Made by a program: the position numbers and the translations under genes. This document shows, piece by piece, positions 33,147 through 41,092 of a DNA stretch of 64,000 nucleotides. Numbering within the stretch: the first letter of the stretch is position 1; each line of letters starts with the position of its first letter. Source of the stretch: Chitinophagaceae bacterium (GTDB lineage: Bacteria > Bacteroidota > Bacteroidia > Chitinophagales > Chitinophagaceae); assembly GCA_947447465.1 (NCBI GenBank), contig CANFKE010000018.1, positions 1 to 64,000 on the forward strand, written 5' to 3'. The notes beneath the pieces are model-generated. The model was given only the letters and a program-made list of their open reading frames with translations, did no database searches and had not been told where the DNA came from.

Positions 33147-34052
33147 ATGTACAGATTATTGCTATCCCTACTCCTGACTCTTCTTACACTTAATGTATCT
33201 GCACAACGCATGATAGATACATTTCATTTATATTTCGACCTTAATATCGCAACACTTAACAAAAACACAGAGAAAAAAATTGACCTGCTTATCTATAACG
33301 ATAAGATCATCAATGGCAGCTCGGTTATGGTGGTCGGTTATACTGACTTTCTGGGTTCAGAACAGTATAACAAAAACCTCTCTATGCAGAGAGCAAAAAA
33401 TGTAAAGGACTATCTGATAAAATATGGCATCAACGCTGCGGATATTAAAGTATGTGTAGGGAAAGGAGAAGTGAAGCGTAAAGACACTACCGACAAAGAA
33501 GGAAACCCGATAGATAGAAAAGTAGATATTGTTGTCAACAATAAATTCAATTATTCGGAACAACGTCATCATTACAATGCTACAGCTGCAAAGCCAACTA
33601 AAGAAACCGCTGGATCCGGAGGGAATGTACCTGCCAAAACAGGCAGCGACCTTAAAGATCTGAGCAGCCTAAAAGAGGGGCAAACCCTACTATTAAAGAA
33701 CGTCTATTTCCCTGCAGGTAGCCATGTAATAAAGCCTGAGTCGTATAATACACTTGAAAAATTGTTCACTACTCTTCGAGACAATCCAAGATTGAAAATA
33801 AGCATAGAAGGTCACGTATGTTGCATACATGGCGATGTACCTGATGCGCTTGATGTAGATACCAATGAGCTGCTATTATCTGTAAACAGAGCTAAAGCAA
33901 TACTACGCTATTTAGTAAATAAAGGAATAGATGAGGACCGTCTGCAATTTGTAGGTTTTGGCAAACAACATCCTATTGTTGCTAATGAACGGTCAGAGGA
34001 AGATGCAGAGAAAAACAGGCGTGTTGAAATTAGAATACTTAGCAATCAATAA
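33147..34052 (+). CDS. OmpA-family protein with two tandem OmpA-like domains
   Basis: A signal peptide (MYRLLLSLLLTLLTLNVSAQ) leads into two OmpA_C-like domains. The first (about 22-130) has FDLNIATLNKN, VVGYTDFLGSEQYN and LSMQRAKNVKDYL. The second (about 180-300) has YFPAGSHVIKPES, ISIEGHVCC, LSVNRAKAIL, VGFGKQHP and NRRVEIRI. Such domains bind peptidoglycan at the diaminopimelate residue. A Thr/Lys/Gly-rich linker joins them. There is no beta-barrel or lipobox, so it is a periplasmic protein, possibly crosslinking two glycan strands. The second domain carries an insertion with two adjacent cysteines (GHVCCIHGDVPDALDVDTNE). Confidence 0.85.
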   Translation: MYRLLLSLLLTLLTLNVSAQRMIDTFHLYFDLNIATLNKNTEKKIDLLIYNDKIINGSSVMVVGYTDFLGSEQYNKNLSMQRAKNVKDYLIKYGINAADIKVCVGKGEVKRKDTTDKEGNPIDRKVDIVVNNKFNYSEQRHHYNATAAKPTKETAGSGGNVPAKTGSDLKDLSSLKEGQTLLLKNVYFPAGSHVIKPESYNTLEKLFTTLRDNPRLKISIEGHVCCIHGDVPDALDVDTNELLLSVNRAKAILRYLVNKGIDEDRLQFVGFGKQHPIVANERSEEDAEKNRRVEIRILSNQ

Positions 34053-34112
34053 ACTATTAACAATATCGTCCATTAAGTTATCAATAAATACCTTTCAGTT
34101 TTAACAATAGAA

Positions 34113-34150
34113 AATGCCAATCAGCTGTAAAACTACTGCTGATTGGCATT
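34113..34150. terminator. Terminator between convergent genes
   Basis: A 13-bp stem, AATGCCAATCAGC/GCTGATTGGCATT, has a 12-nt loop and A/T-rich flanks on both sides. It serves the OmpA gene and, in the other direction, the small membrane protein gene. Confidence 0.7.
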
Positions 34151-34185
34151 AATATTGTGTAATAAAATAGCCTGAGTAAAGGTGA

Positions 34186-34446
34186 TTAGTTAGTTGTAAC
34201 TAATCTGTCTTGGGCAATTTTGTATAATTTGTAAACACCAAATAATACGCCTGCGGCTATCAATATCACAGTACCTCCATCAAGGGGTACGTCAACCACG
34301 TCTACGCCACCTGTATCTGTATTATTATTGCTATCGAAACCAGACTGAGCCAAAACTATTTTTGGCACGATCGTGAAGATAATAAACAGTAAAATGGGTA
34401 ATAAAAGCAGCTTCGATTTCATAAGGATTTGCTTCATTTTTCTCAT
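34186..34446 (-). CDS. Small exported membrane protein with DVPLDGG anchor motif
   Basis: This protein has 86 residues. An N-terminal signal or membrane segment (LLLLPILLFIIFTIV) is followed by a short Asn/Asp-rich spacer. Then comes DVPLDGGTVILIAAGVLFG, a hydrophobic helix, and a basic end (KLYKIAQDR). The pattern signal peptide, P(L/I)DGG, transmembrane helix, basic tail is widespread in small Bacteroidota proteins, some named PID-CTERM sorting-domain proteins. Whether it is processed by a sorting enzyme is unknown. The exact start is uncertain among Met1, Met4 and Met9. A -7 element 11 nt upstream of Met1 would give a very short leader. Confidence 0.65.
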   Translation of the reverse strand: MRKMKQILMKSKLLLLPILLFIIFTIVPKIVLAQSGFDSNNNTDTGGVDVVDVPLDGGTVILIAAGVLFGVYKLYKIAQDRLVTTN

Positions 34447-34456
34447 ATTGGTACTA

Positions 34457-34464
34457 CAAATTTA
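34457..34464 (-). promoter_or_regulatory. Predicted -7 element for the small membrane protein
   Basis: The minus strand reads TAAATTTG, matching TAnnTTTG, 11 nt upstream of the first ATG. Confidence 0.5.
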
Positions 34465-34559
34465 GCTATTGTTTCCGAAAAAACAATATGTTTAACAATT
34501 AAATCACAATTCCACGTCCACAATCGTTTGGGTATATGCTGTGTCTCTATTACAAAAAT

Positions 34560-34930
34560 ACTACAAAAACTATAAGCCGGATCCTGTATTCTGTCTTTTA
34601 CAACAAAATGGTTATCATTTATCTGGGATGAAACTCACGCTTCACCTCTAGCTGCCAACCCACAAACATCGGGCAAGTGACCCTCAATCGTCTGCTTATT
34701 TGGCATTTCAGTACGCAAGGTTTACCCATATACTTTATCACTAAAATATATTGTAGTCTCTTACACTACATTTTCACCCTTACCCTACTGTTGCCAGTAT
34801 GGCGGTAATTTTCTGTGGCACTATCTGTCAACCCTTTGCAGAATTGCCTACCCGTTAGGTAGCGCGCTACTTTATACTGTCCGGACTTTCCTCTCCACTT
34901 TTCAATGAAGCGATAACCCGTTTTTGCAGT
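34560..34930 (-). ncRNA. rnpB: RNase P RNA (class A)
   Basis: The minus strand shows the universal core: GAGGAAAGTCCGGAC near the 5' end, a central region with GTAAGGGTGAAA, and AGAATACAGGATCCGGCTTATAG near the 3' end (the last as a span at about 34571-34593). The ends pair as P1: ACTGCAAAAAC at the 5' side with GTTTTTGTAGT at the 3' side (11 bp, one G-U). This sets the gene at about 371 nt. RNase P RNA removes 5' leaders from pre-tRNAs together with RnpA. A -7 element lies right upstream. Confidence 0.95.
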
Positions 34931-34934
34931 AAAA

Positions 34935-34942
34935 CAAAGATA
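34935..34942 (-). promoter_or_regulatory. Predicted -7 element for rnpB
   Basis: The minus strand reads TATCTTTG (TAnnTTTG), 5 nt before the first base of helix P1. This independently supports the 5' end chosen for RNase P RNA. Confidence 0.6.
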
Positions 34943-35017
34943 CATAAATTAATTTCATAAACAAGCAGGAACGCAATAAAACTAAATTCATTTATTTTTA
35001 ATTGTAATTTTTATGAC

Positions 35018-35049
35018 TTGGGGTAACAATTAACAATGGATTACCTTTG
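35018..35049 (+). promoter_or_regulatory. Predicted promoter for tsaD-trmN6
   Basis: A TTG at 35018-35020 (-33) and TACCTTTG at 35042-35049 (-7) are separated by 21 bp, fitting the Bacteroidota promoter pattern. The tsaD ATG is 25 nt downstream. Confidence 0.6.
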
Positions 35050-35074
35050 CTTCAGATCTTATCTGAATTAACAA

Positions 35075-36085
35075 ATGCAAAAAACAACAAACATACTTGC
35101 AATAGAATCTTCATGTGACGAAACTAGTGCTGCGATCATTCAAGATGGAAAAGTACTTAGCAATCATATAGCAACGCAACATGTTCATGAACGATATGGA
35201 GGAGTGGTGCCAGAACTTGCATCGAGAGCTCACATGCAAAATATCATACCGGTTGTTGATGCAGCAATAAAAGATGCCGGAATAAATAATGATGAAATTA
35301 CCGCTGTAGCATTCACACAAGCCCCCGGCCTGATAGGATCTCTTCTTGTTGGTGCTTGTTTTGCAAAAGCATTTGCACAGGCGAGAAAACTACCTCTAAT
35401 AGCAGTTCACCATATGCAGGCCCATGTACTGGCACACTTTATTGACGAACAACCACCCTTCCCCTTTTTATGTCTGACCGTTTCTGGTGGACACACGCAA
35501 ATAGTATTATGCAAGGACTATCTGGATATGGAAATAATGGGTGAAACGATAGACGATGCTGCTGGAGAAGCATTTGATAAAATTGCAAAAATGCTTGGAC
35601 TACCTTATCCGGGAGGACCATTAGTTGATAAATATGCGAAGTTGGGAGATCCACTTCGTTTTAAATTTCCACTTAGTGAAATGCCGGATTACAATTTCAG
35701 CTTCAGTGGCGTTAAAACATCCATTTTATACTTTCTTCAAAAAGAAAGGAAACTGGATCCTGATTTTGCAGAAAAAAATCTTAATGACATTTGTGCATCG
35801 GCACAGTATACAATTGTCAAAATGCTCATCAATAAACTAACAAAAGCTGCTAAGGCACAAAATATAAAGCACGTAGGTATTGCCGGAGGAGTGTCTGCTA
35901 ATAGCGGACTTAGGAAAGCACTACAGGAAGCAGGAGAGAAGAACGGATGGAAGGTTTACATACCCAAATTTGAATACTGCACCGATAATGCCGCAATGAT
36001 AGGTATCACAGGCTATTACAAATATCTGAACGGAGATCTAACAGACCTTTCTGTAAGTCCAAGCGCAAGAGCAACATGGGGATAA
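35075..36085 (+). CDS. tsaD: tRNA N6-adenosine threonylcarbamoyltransferase TsaD
   Basis: TsaD transfers the threonylcarbamoyl group to A37 of tRNAs that read ANN codons, working with TsaB, TsaC and TsaE. The 336-residue protein has the ASKHA-fold motifs: ILAIESSCDET (7-17), YGGVVPELASRAH (41-53), metal-binding HHMQAH (His113 and His117), LTVSGGHT, the GEAFDKIAKMLGLPYPGG region, and GGVSANSGLR followed by YCTDNAAMIG near the end. Length is normal. Its stop overlaps the next gene's start by 10 nt, so the two are co-translated. Confidence 0.96.
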   Translation: MQKTTNILAIESSCDETSAAIIQDGKVLSNHIATQHVHERYGGVVPELASRAHMQNIIPVVDAAIKDAGINNDEITAVAFTQAPGLIGSLLVGACFAKAFAQARKLPLIAVHHMQAHVLAHFIDEQPPFPFLCLTVSGGHTQIVLCKDYLDMEIMGETIDDAAGEAFDKIAKMLGLPYPGGPLVDKYAKLGDPLRFKFPLSEMPDYNFSFSGVKTSILYFLQKERKLDPDFAEKNLNDICASAQYTIVKMLINKLTKAAKAQNIKHVGIAGGVSANSGLRKALQEAGEKNGWKVYIPKFEYCTDNAAMIGITGYYKYLNGDLTDLSVSPSARATWG

Positions 36086-36795
36086 GCAATACTTATTTCG
36101 ATTTCAAACAGTTCCGTATATCTCAGGCTGATTGCGCCATGAAAGTAACCACCGACGCGTGTATATTAGGCGCGTGGACACCACTATCACCTGAGATAAA
36201 ACGCGTGCTGGATATTGGGAGCGGAACAGGTCTATTGGCCCTGATGATAGCGCAGAAAAACAAAGATGTAATAATTGATGCAATAGAAATAGATAAAAAT
36301 GCCGCTCAACAAGCTCGAGCAAATGTCGCTGCTTCGCCATGGGCAGATAGAATAAACGTATTGGAATGTGACATAAATGAATACCATACAGTCCACAAAT
36401 ACGACCTGATCATCTGCAACCCACCATTCTTTAATAATAGCCTGCTTAGTGATGAGAAAGCCAAAAATATGGCAAGGCATACCATATCGCTTAGTTATAA
36501 AAATTTGTTCGATGCAATAAAAAACAATCTTGCTGAAAACGGCACCGCATCAATTTTACTTCCATTAGCTGAATCAATTATTTGGGAAGACCTGGTAGCT
36601 AAAAAAGCTTGGCATGTCATCAACACACTATCAGTAAAACATAGGGACAACGCTGCTATAAAGAGAAAAGTGACTATAATCAATTATAATGATACTGAGA
36701 ATCGTCATGCGCAAACACTTGTGATCAAGAAGAGTGATGGCAGCTATACAGATGAGTTTGCTAAGCTATTGGCTCCGTATTATCTGAACCTTTAA
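36076..36795 (+). CDS. trmN6: tRNA1(Val) A37 N6-methyltransferase TrmN6 (YfiC)
   Basis: This 239-residue class I SAM-dependent methyltransferase has motif I DIGSGTG (46-52), an acidic residue at motif II (AIEIDKNA, 69-76) and the catalytic NPPF (115-118) of N6-adenine enzymes. The N-terminal FKQFRISQADCAMKVTTDACILGAW is the YfiC-family signature (span about 10-34). It methylates A37 of tRNA-Val(UAC). It overlaps tsaD, so two tRNA A37 modification genes form one operon. Its 3' end overlaps the convergent membrane-protein gene by 35 nt. Confidence 0.92.
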   Translation: MGISNTYFDFKQFRISQADCAMKVTTDACILGAWTPLSPEIKRVLDIGSGTGLLALMIAQKNKDVIIDAIEIDKNAAQQARANVAASPWADRINVLECDINEYHTVHKYDLIICNPPFFNNSLLSDEKAKNMARHTISLSYKNLFDAIKNNLAENGTASILLPLAESIIWEDLVAKKAWHVINTLSVKHRDNAAIKRKVTIINYNDTENRHAQTLVIKKSDGSYTDEFAKLLAPYYLNL

Positions 36796-37210
36796 CATGC
36801 CCCTTTTTTACCAGCAGAAAGAAAACCGAGATCATCATCCAACCCACCCAAAACAAGTATGCACCTACATGAAACACGTCGCGTAGCATTCTATGTGTAA
36901 TATCATCGGAGAAATCGCTGAAGGTGTAGTACAATCCACCAATTGCGGCTGCAAAGCAAATAATGTGTAACAACTTCCCTACAACAAAATGCGTACGTTT
37001 CTGTAAGATATACTGAATAACAAACAACACAAGCAGTGCTGCATATACTGCTAAAGCACCCTGCCACCAGACCTTGAGAAATTTATACTCTTTATGCATC
37101 AGGTTTATTCCGACTCTACCGATCCAGGACATATTGGACATTAGAAAACCTGAAACTGCCGATAGCATAGCTAAGAACAACAAAAACGTGATAGTCCGTT
37201 TGGCGCTCAT
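36761..37210 (-). CDS. Hypothetical membrane protein
   Basis: I start at ATG 37210 (149 residues, MSAKRTITFLLFLAM) because the upstream in-frame extension crosses the hairpin terminator of the next gene. There are about four transmembrane helices: 6-26, 47-66, 76-100 and 115-140. A conserved-looking FHVGAYLFWVGWMM sits in the last helix. I do not recognise a family. It is convergent with trmN6 and overlaps its last 35 nt. Confidence 0.6.
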   Translation of the reverse strand: MSAKRTITFLLFLAMLSAVSGFLMSNMSWIGRVGINLMHKEYKFLKVWWQGALAVYAALLVLFVIQYILQKRTHFVVGKLLHIICFAAAIGGLYYTFSDFSDDITHRMLRDVFHVGAYLFWVGWMMISVFFLLVKKGHVKGSDNTEPIA

Positions 37211-37279
37211 AAAGCAAAAAATAAAGAAGTGTATCTTAGGAAATGAATTATTACCACAGAGAGGATTACCATAAATATA

Positions 37280-37314
37280 AAAATATTCCCGACTAAATGA
37301 GTCGGGAATATTTT
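37280..37314. terminator. Terminator of the transaldolase gene
   Basis: A perfect 15-bp stem, AAAATATTCCCGACT and its complement, has a 5-nt loop (AAATG). T-rich stretches lie on both sides. It is 13 nt past the transaldolase stop. Confidence 0.8.
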
Positions 37315-37327
37315 TTATCAACTGATC

Positions 37328-37981
37328 TTATTGCATTGACTTAGCATCGTTCAAAAACTGCGCTAGACCCAGATCTGTAAGCGGATGCTTTAACAACCCA
37401 AGTATTGATGGCAGAGGACAAGTACATACATCAGCACCTGCTTCTGCGCAACGTACAATATGCAAAGGTGTGCGGATTGAGGCTGCCAAAACTTCGGTCA
37501 TGAAGCCCTGAGCCATGTATATTTTAACAATCTGCTCTATCAACTGAACGCCATCCCAGCTACTATCGTCTATACGACCGATAAACGGAGAAACATAAGT
37601 TGCTCCTGCCTTAGCAGCCAGAATTGCCTGACCTGCTGAGAATACCAATGTGCAATTTGTCTGAATATCGTTGTCGGTGAACCATTTGATAGCTTTGATA
37701 CCATCTTTTGTCATTGGAATCTTAACTACTATATTCTTGTGTATAGCTGCCAATTTTTTGCCTTCCTCTACCATACCTTCGAAAGTAGTTCCCAGTACCT
37801 CTGCACTAACAGGACCATCTACCATTTCGCAGATGGTAAGATAATGCTTTGCAATAGCCTCTTCACCCTTAATGCCTTCTTTGGCCATTAAAGTAGGATT
37901 GGTTGTAACACCGTCTAATATTCCCAGTTCATTTGCTTCTCTGATCTGATCAAGATTAGCCGTATCTATAAAAAATTTCAT
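37328..37981 (-). CDS. TalC/FSA family transaldolase, probably a true transaldolase
   Basis: This 217-residue TIM-barrel enzyme belongs to the short transaldolase/fructose-6-phosphate aldolase family. Seen motifs are FIDTANLDQI (4-13), TTNPTLMAKEG (26-36), the Schiff-base lysine Lys87 in VVKIPMT, and SPFIGRIDD (131-139). At the position that separates activities, FSA has Tyr and transaldolases have Phe; here it is Phe133. That suggests transfer of dihydroxyacetone units in the pentose phosphate pathway rather than FSA activity. A -7 element lies about 20 nt upstream and a strong terminator follows, so it is monocistronic. Confidence 0.9.
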   Translation of the reverse strand: MKFFIDTANLDQIREANELGILDGVTTNPTLMAKEGIKGEEAIAKHYLTICEMVDGPVSAEVLGTTFEGMVEEGKKLAAIHKNIVVKIPMTKDGIKAIKWFTDNDIQTNCTLVFSAGQAILAAKAGATYVSPFIGRIDDSSWDGVQLIEQIVKIYMAQGFMTEVLAASIRTPLHIVRCAEAGADVCTCPLPSILGLLKHPLTDLGLAQFLNDAKSMQ

Positions 37982-38002
37982 AACAAGTGCGTTTTATGAG
38001 CG

Positions 38003-38010
38003 CAAAGGTA
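38003..38010 (-). promoter_or_regulatory. Predicted -7 element for the transaldolase gene
   Basis: The minus strand reads TACCTTTG, an exact TAnnTTTG match, 22 nt upstream of the ATG at 37981. Confidence 0.55.
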
Positions 38011-38103
38011 GAAAAAACCTTTACCTATTTTCTAATTGATTTAGTTAAAAGATAGCACTCACTATTCCCAACAACAATTATTTCAGATGTGATCGAGACA
38101 GCC

Positions 38104-38604
38104 CTACATCATTTTAACCATTAATTCCTTGCTGAAATATTTACCCTTCCATTTAAATGCATTAGGCTCTACACCATAAGATCTGAATCCATACTTTTCA
38201 TATAAACTCTTCGCTACAGTATTTTCAGCAACTACAAAAAGCGTTATTTGTTCAATTTCGGGTAATTGCTTCACGCGTTCCAAAAGATGCTCGATCAACA
38301 GACTTGAAATTCCCTTACCCCTGTATTTAGCACTAACATACATCCTGAACAGATCGCCCTTATGTCTCAATTTTTCCCGATCCTTACCTTCTCTTCGAAA
38401 ACTGACGACACCAGCTAGATTATCACCTGAATAGGCCGCCAATGTAAAACTATCTTCTTTTGATTCTGTAGGGAAGGGGGCATTTTCATCGTCGTAAGGT
38501 GTTATTCCAAAATGTTCCTCATCTTTAATGAAACCTTCCCTCATAAATGCCTTGTATTTAGGCAATAAATTGGCGTGTATCTCAGTAATTTCTATTTCCG
38601 GCAT
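38104..38604 (-). CDS. GNAT family N-acetyltransferase
   Basis: This 166-residue single-domain GNAT protein has the acetyl-CoA pyrophosphate loop YVSAKYRGKGISSLLIEHLL (about 108-127, R-x-x-G-x-G pattern), preceded by a beta strand with LFRMYV. It is followed by ITLFVVAENTVAKSLYEKYGF, the usual motif B region. The acceptor substrate cannot be inferred. It stands alone between the transaldolase and prolyl oligopeptidase genes. No clear promoter element was found. Confidence 0.85.
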   Translation of the reverse strand: MPEIEITEIHANLLPKYKAFMREGFIKDEEHFGITPYDDENAPFPTESKEDSFTLAAYSGDNLAGVVSFRREGKDREKLRHKGDLFRMYVSAKYRGKGISSLLIEHLLERVKQLPEIEQITLFVVAENTVAKSLYEKYGFRSYGVEPNAFKWKGKYFSKELMVKMM

Positions 38605-38715
38605 TGATATTATTTATGAAACAAAACTCTTGTGTTACTGTCTGAACCGCTAAAATAAATAAAATGGTCTTTTCAACAGGACGGGACCACCGAGCATATA
38701 GCAACCAAACAAATA

Positions 38716-38742
38716 GCAAAAGCCGCAAATTGCGGCTTTTGC
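38716..38742 (-). terminator. Terminator after prolyl oligopeptidase
   Basis: The inverted repeat GCAAAAGCCGC/GCGGCTTTTGC has a 5-nt AT loop, 18 nt past the stop of the gene at 38760. The T tract on the minus strand is short, so the assignment is moderate. Confidence 0.6.
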
Positions 38743-38759
38743 AGAGATGATGCTGAATG

Positions 38760-40886
38760 TTATTTTTTTACTGTCGGAGCCTTATAGGTCAAGCCCATAT
38801 TCCATAACATAAAAGCCCACTTATCAGCTTGTTCAGCTATTACCATATCTGTTGGTTTACCCGCGCCATGACCTGCTTTTGTTTCAATACGAATTAGTAC
38901 AGGCTTATTGCAAGATTGAGCAGCCTGAAGAGCGGAACCAAACTTAAATGAATGCGCTGGTACTACCCTATCATCGTGATCGCCGGTAAGTACCATTGTA
39001 GCCGGGTAGCATGTACCTGGTCTGGCATTATGAACAGGAGAATATTTGTAGAGATACTCAAACATTTCCTTGTTATCTTCTGCAGTACCGTAATCATAAG
39101 CCCAACCAGCACCAGCAGTGAACTTATTGTAACGCAACATATCCAATACTCCAACCGCCGGAAAACATACCTTAAATAAGTCGGGACGTTGTGTAAGCGA
39201 AGCACCTACCAATAAGCCGCCATTAGATCCACCAGAAATAGCGAGATAATCAGGTGATGTGTACTTCTCTTTGATCAAATATTCACCTGCTGCAATAAAA
39301 TCGTTAAATACATTTTGCTTGTTCATTTTAGTACCCGCAGTATGCCATGCATCACCATATTCGCCACCACCGCGTAGATTGGCCACACAATAAATACCAC
39401 CATTTTCTAAAAATGCAAGGTTACTTACACTGAATGAAGGAGTAAGACTGATATTGAAACCACCATAACCATATAGCATTGTAGGGTTCTTACCATTTTG
39501 CTTCATTCCTTTTTTCCAGGTCATGATCATAGGCACCTTTACTCCATCTTTCGACGTATAGAAGACCTGCTTACTTTCATACTGAGTAGGATCGAATTTG
39601 ACATTTGATTGTTTGTAAACCGTTGAGGTGCCTTTTGCAACATCATATTTGAAAATAGTGGGAGGATAGATGTAGGAAGTATATGTGTAATAGGTCTCAT
39701 GCTCATCCTTTTTACCCCCAAAACCACTGGCAGTACCTAAACCGGGCAATTTGACCACGTGCTCTTTATTGCCTTTTGTATCATATTGTATTACCTCAGA
39801 CACCGCATCTTTGAGGTAGTGTGCAAAAAATTTACCTCCACAAGAGCTTATAGTAAGCGGGAACTTAATTTCTTTGATCACATCAACCCACTTTTCAGGC
39901 CTTGGATCCGCGGCATCTACCTTTACTAATCTATGATTGGGTGCTCCCTGATTGGTCTCTATGAACAACGTATTCCCCTCATTGTACACCACGCTTTGCT
40001 CAAAATCGAATCCGGTAACAACAGGCATTATAGGCGCATTGGGAGTATTAAGGCTTTGAATATATAGTTCATTACCATAAGTAGCATTTGACGCTGAAAT
40101 GATCAAAAATTTCTGATCTTCAGTAACACCTCCACCAATATATCTGCGGACCATTTTTTCTCCACCAAAGATCAGCTTATCACTGCTTTGAGGCGTTCCC
40201 AACTTATGATAATACAGCTTATGCTGCTCAGTCTTTGCAGACAACTCGCTGCCTTTGGGCTTATCATAACTACTATAATAGAAGCCATCATTGCCTAACC
40301 AGGACAATCCGCTGAATTTTACATCTCGTAATGTATCATCCACGATCTTCATGGTCTTCGTATCCATAACGAAGACCTTTCTCCAGTCTGACCCACCCTC
40401 AGACATCTGACAGGCTGCAAATGACCCATCTTTGGTAAATTCTATGCCTTGCAAAGATGCAGTGCCATCCTCTGAAAATTTGTTGGGGTCCAAAAACACT
40501 TCAGGTGTACCTGTACCCTTCTGCCTGTATAGAACATACTGGTTTTGCAGCCCGTTATTTTTGTAGAAATAAGTGTATCCTCCTTCTTTAAAAGGGGCGG
40601 TATATTTTTCGTAATTCCACAATTCAGTAAGACGTTTCTTAATGGCATCTCTGAATGGTATCTGAGCTAAATAGGCGTTAGTAACCTTGTTTTGCTCAAT
40701 GACCCAGGCCTTTGTGTCTTCTGCACGGTCATCTTCCAACCATCGGTATGGGTCACTGACAGTTGTTCCAAAGTAAACATCTGTCTGAGTTCCCTTTTTA
40801 GTATCGGGGTATTTTATTGCTTTTTGCTGCGCATTTGCTGCCATAACTGTTAATAATAATGAGGTACAGAGAGTGCGTGATTTCAT
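38760..40886 (-). CDS. Prolyl oligopeptidase (S9A), exported
   Basis: This 708-residue serine peptidase cleaves after proline in short peptides. A signal peptide (MKSRTLCTSLLLTVMAANAQ) points to the periplasm. The N-terminal seven-bladed propeller (about 80-430) follows the conserved YPDTKKG...DPYRWLEDD start. The alpha/beta hydrolase domain has Ser554 in GGSNGG, the DHDDRV acid loop (636-641) and His673 in KAGHGAG. The serine falls at the same number as in the pig enzyme. It is a single gene with its own terminator. Confidence 0.94.
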   Translation of the reverse strand: MKSRTLCTSLLLTVMAANAQQKAIKYPDTKKGTQTDVYFGTTVSDPYRWLEDDRAEDTKAWVIEQNKVTNAYLAQIPFRDAIKKRLTELWNYEKYTAPFKEGGYTYFYKNNGLQNQYVLYRQKGTGTPEVFLDPNKFSEDGTASLQGIEFTKDGSFAACQMSEGGSDWRKVFVMDTKTMKIVDDTLRDVKFSGLSWLGNDGFYYSSYDKPKGSELSAKTEQHKLYYHKLGTPQSSDKLIFGGEKMVRRYIGGGVTEDQKFLIISASNATYGNELYIQSLNTPNAPIMPVVTGFDFEQSVVYNEGNTLFIETNQGAPNHRLVKVDAADPRPEKWVDVIKEIKFPLTISSCGGKFFAHYLKDAVSEVIQYDTKGNKEHVVKLPGLGTASGFGGKKDEHETYYTYTSYIYPPTIFKYDVAKGTSTVYKQSNVKFDPTQYESKQVFYTSKDGVKVPMIMTWKKGMKQNGKNPTMLYGYGGFNISLTPSFSVSNLAFLENGGIYCVANLRGGGEYGDAWHTAGTKMNKQNVFNDFIAAGEYLIKEKYTSPDYLAISGGSNGGLLVGASLTQRPDLFKVCFPAVGVLDMLRYNKFTAGAGWAYDYGTAEDNKEMFEYLYKYSPVHNARPGTCYPATMVLTGDHDDRVVPAHSFKFGSALQAAQSCNKPVLIRIETKAGHGAGKPTDMVIAEQADKWAFMLWNMGLTYKAPTVKK

Positions 40887-41045
40887 TATCTATTTTTTTA
40901 AAGACCGACCCAAAATGTGATCGAAGATCAAAATAAATGCATTTTTCACCATCTATTACATATTACTTTACCGCATACATTCACCAAAAAACTACTTTCA
41001 ACTATCAATTGTAGTGGAATACTATATAAGTTGCCAGTCTGGCTC

Positions 41046-41053
41046 TATATTTG
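41046..41053 (+). promoter_or_regulatory. Predicted -7 element for tamB
   Basis: TATATTTG matches TAnnTTTG, 40 nt upstream of the proposed TTG start. No convincing -33 element at the usual spacing was seen. Confidence 0.45.
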
Positions 41054-41092
41054 TAGTATCTAAAACAAATGTGCATATAAGTACTGAAAAGG

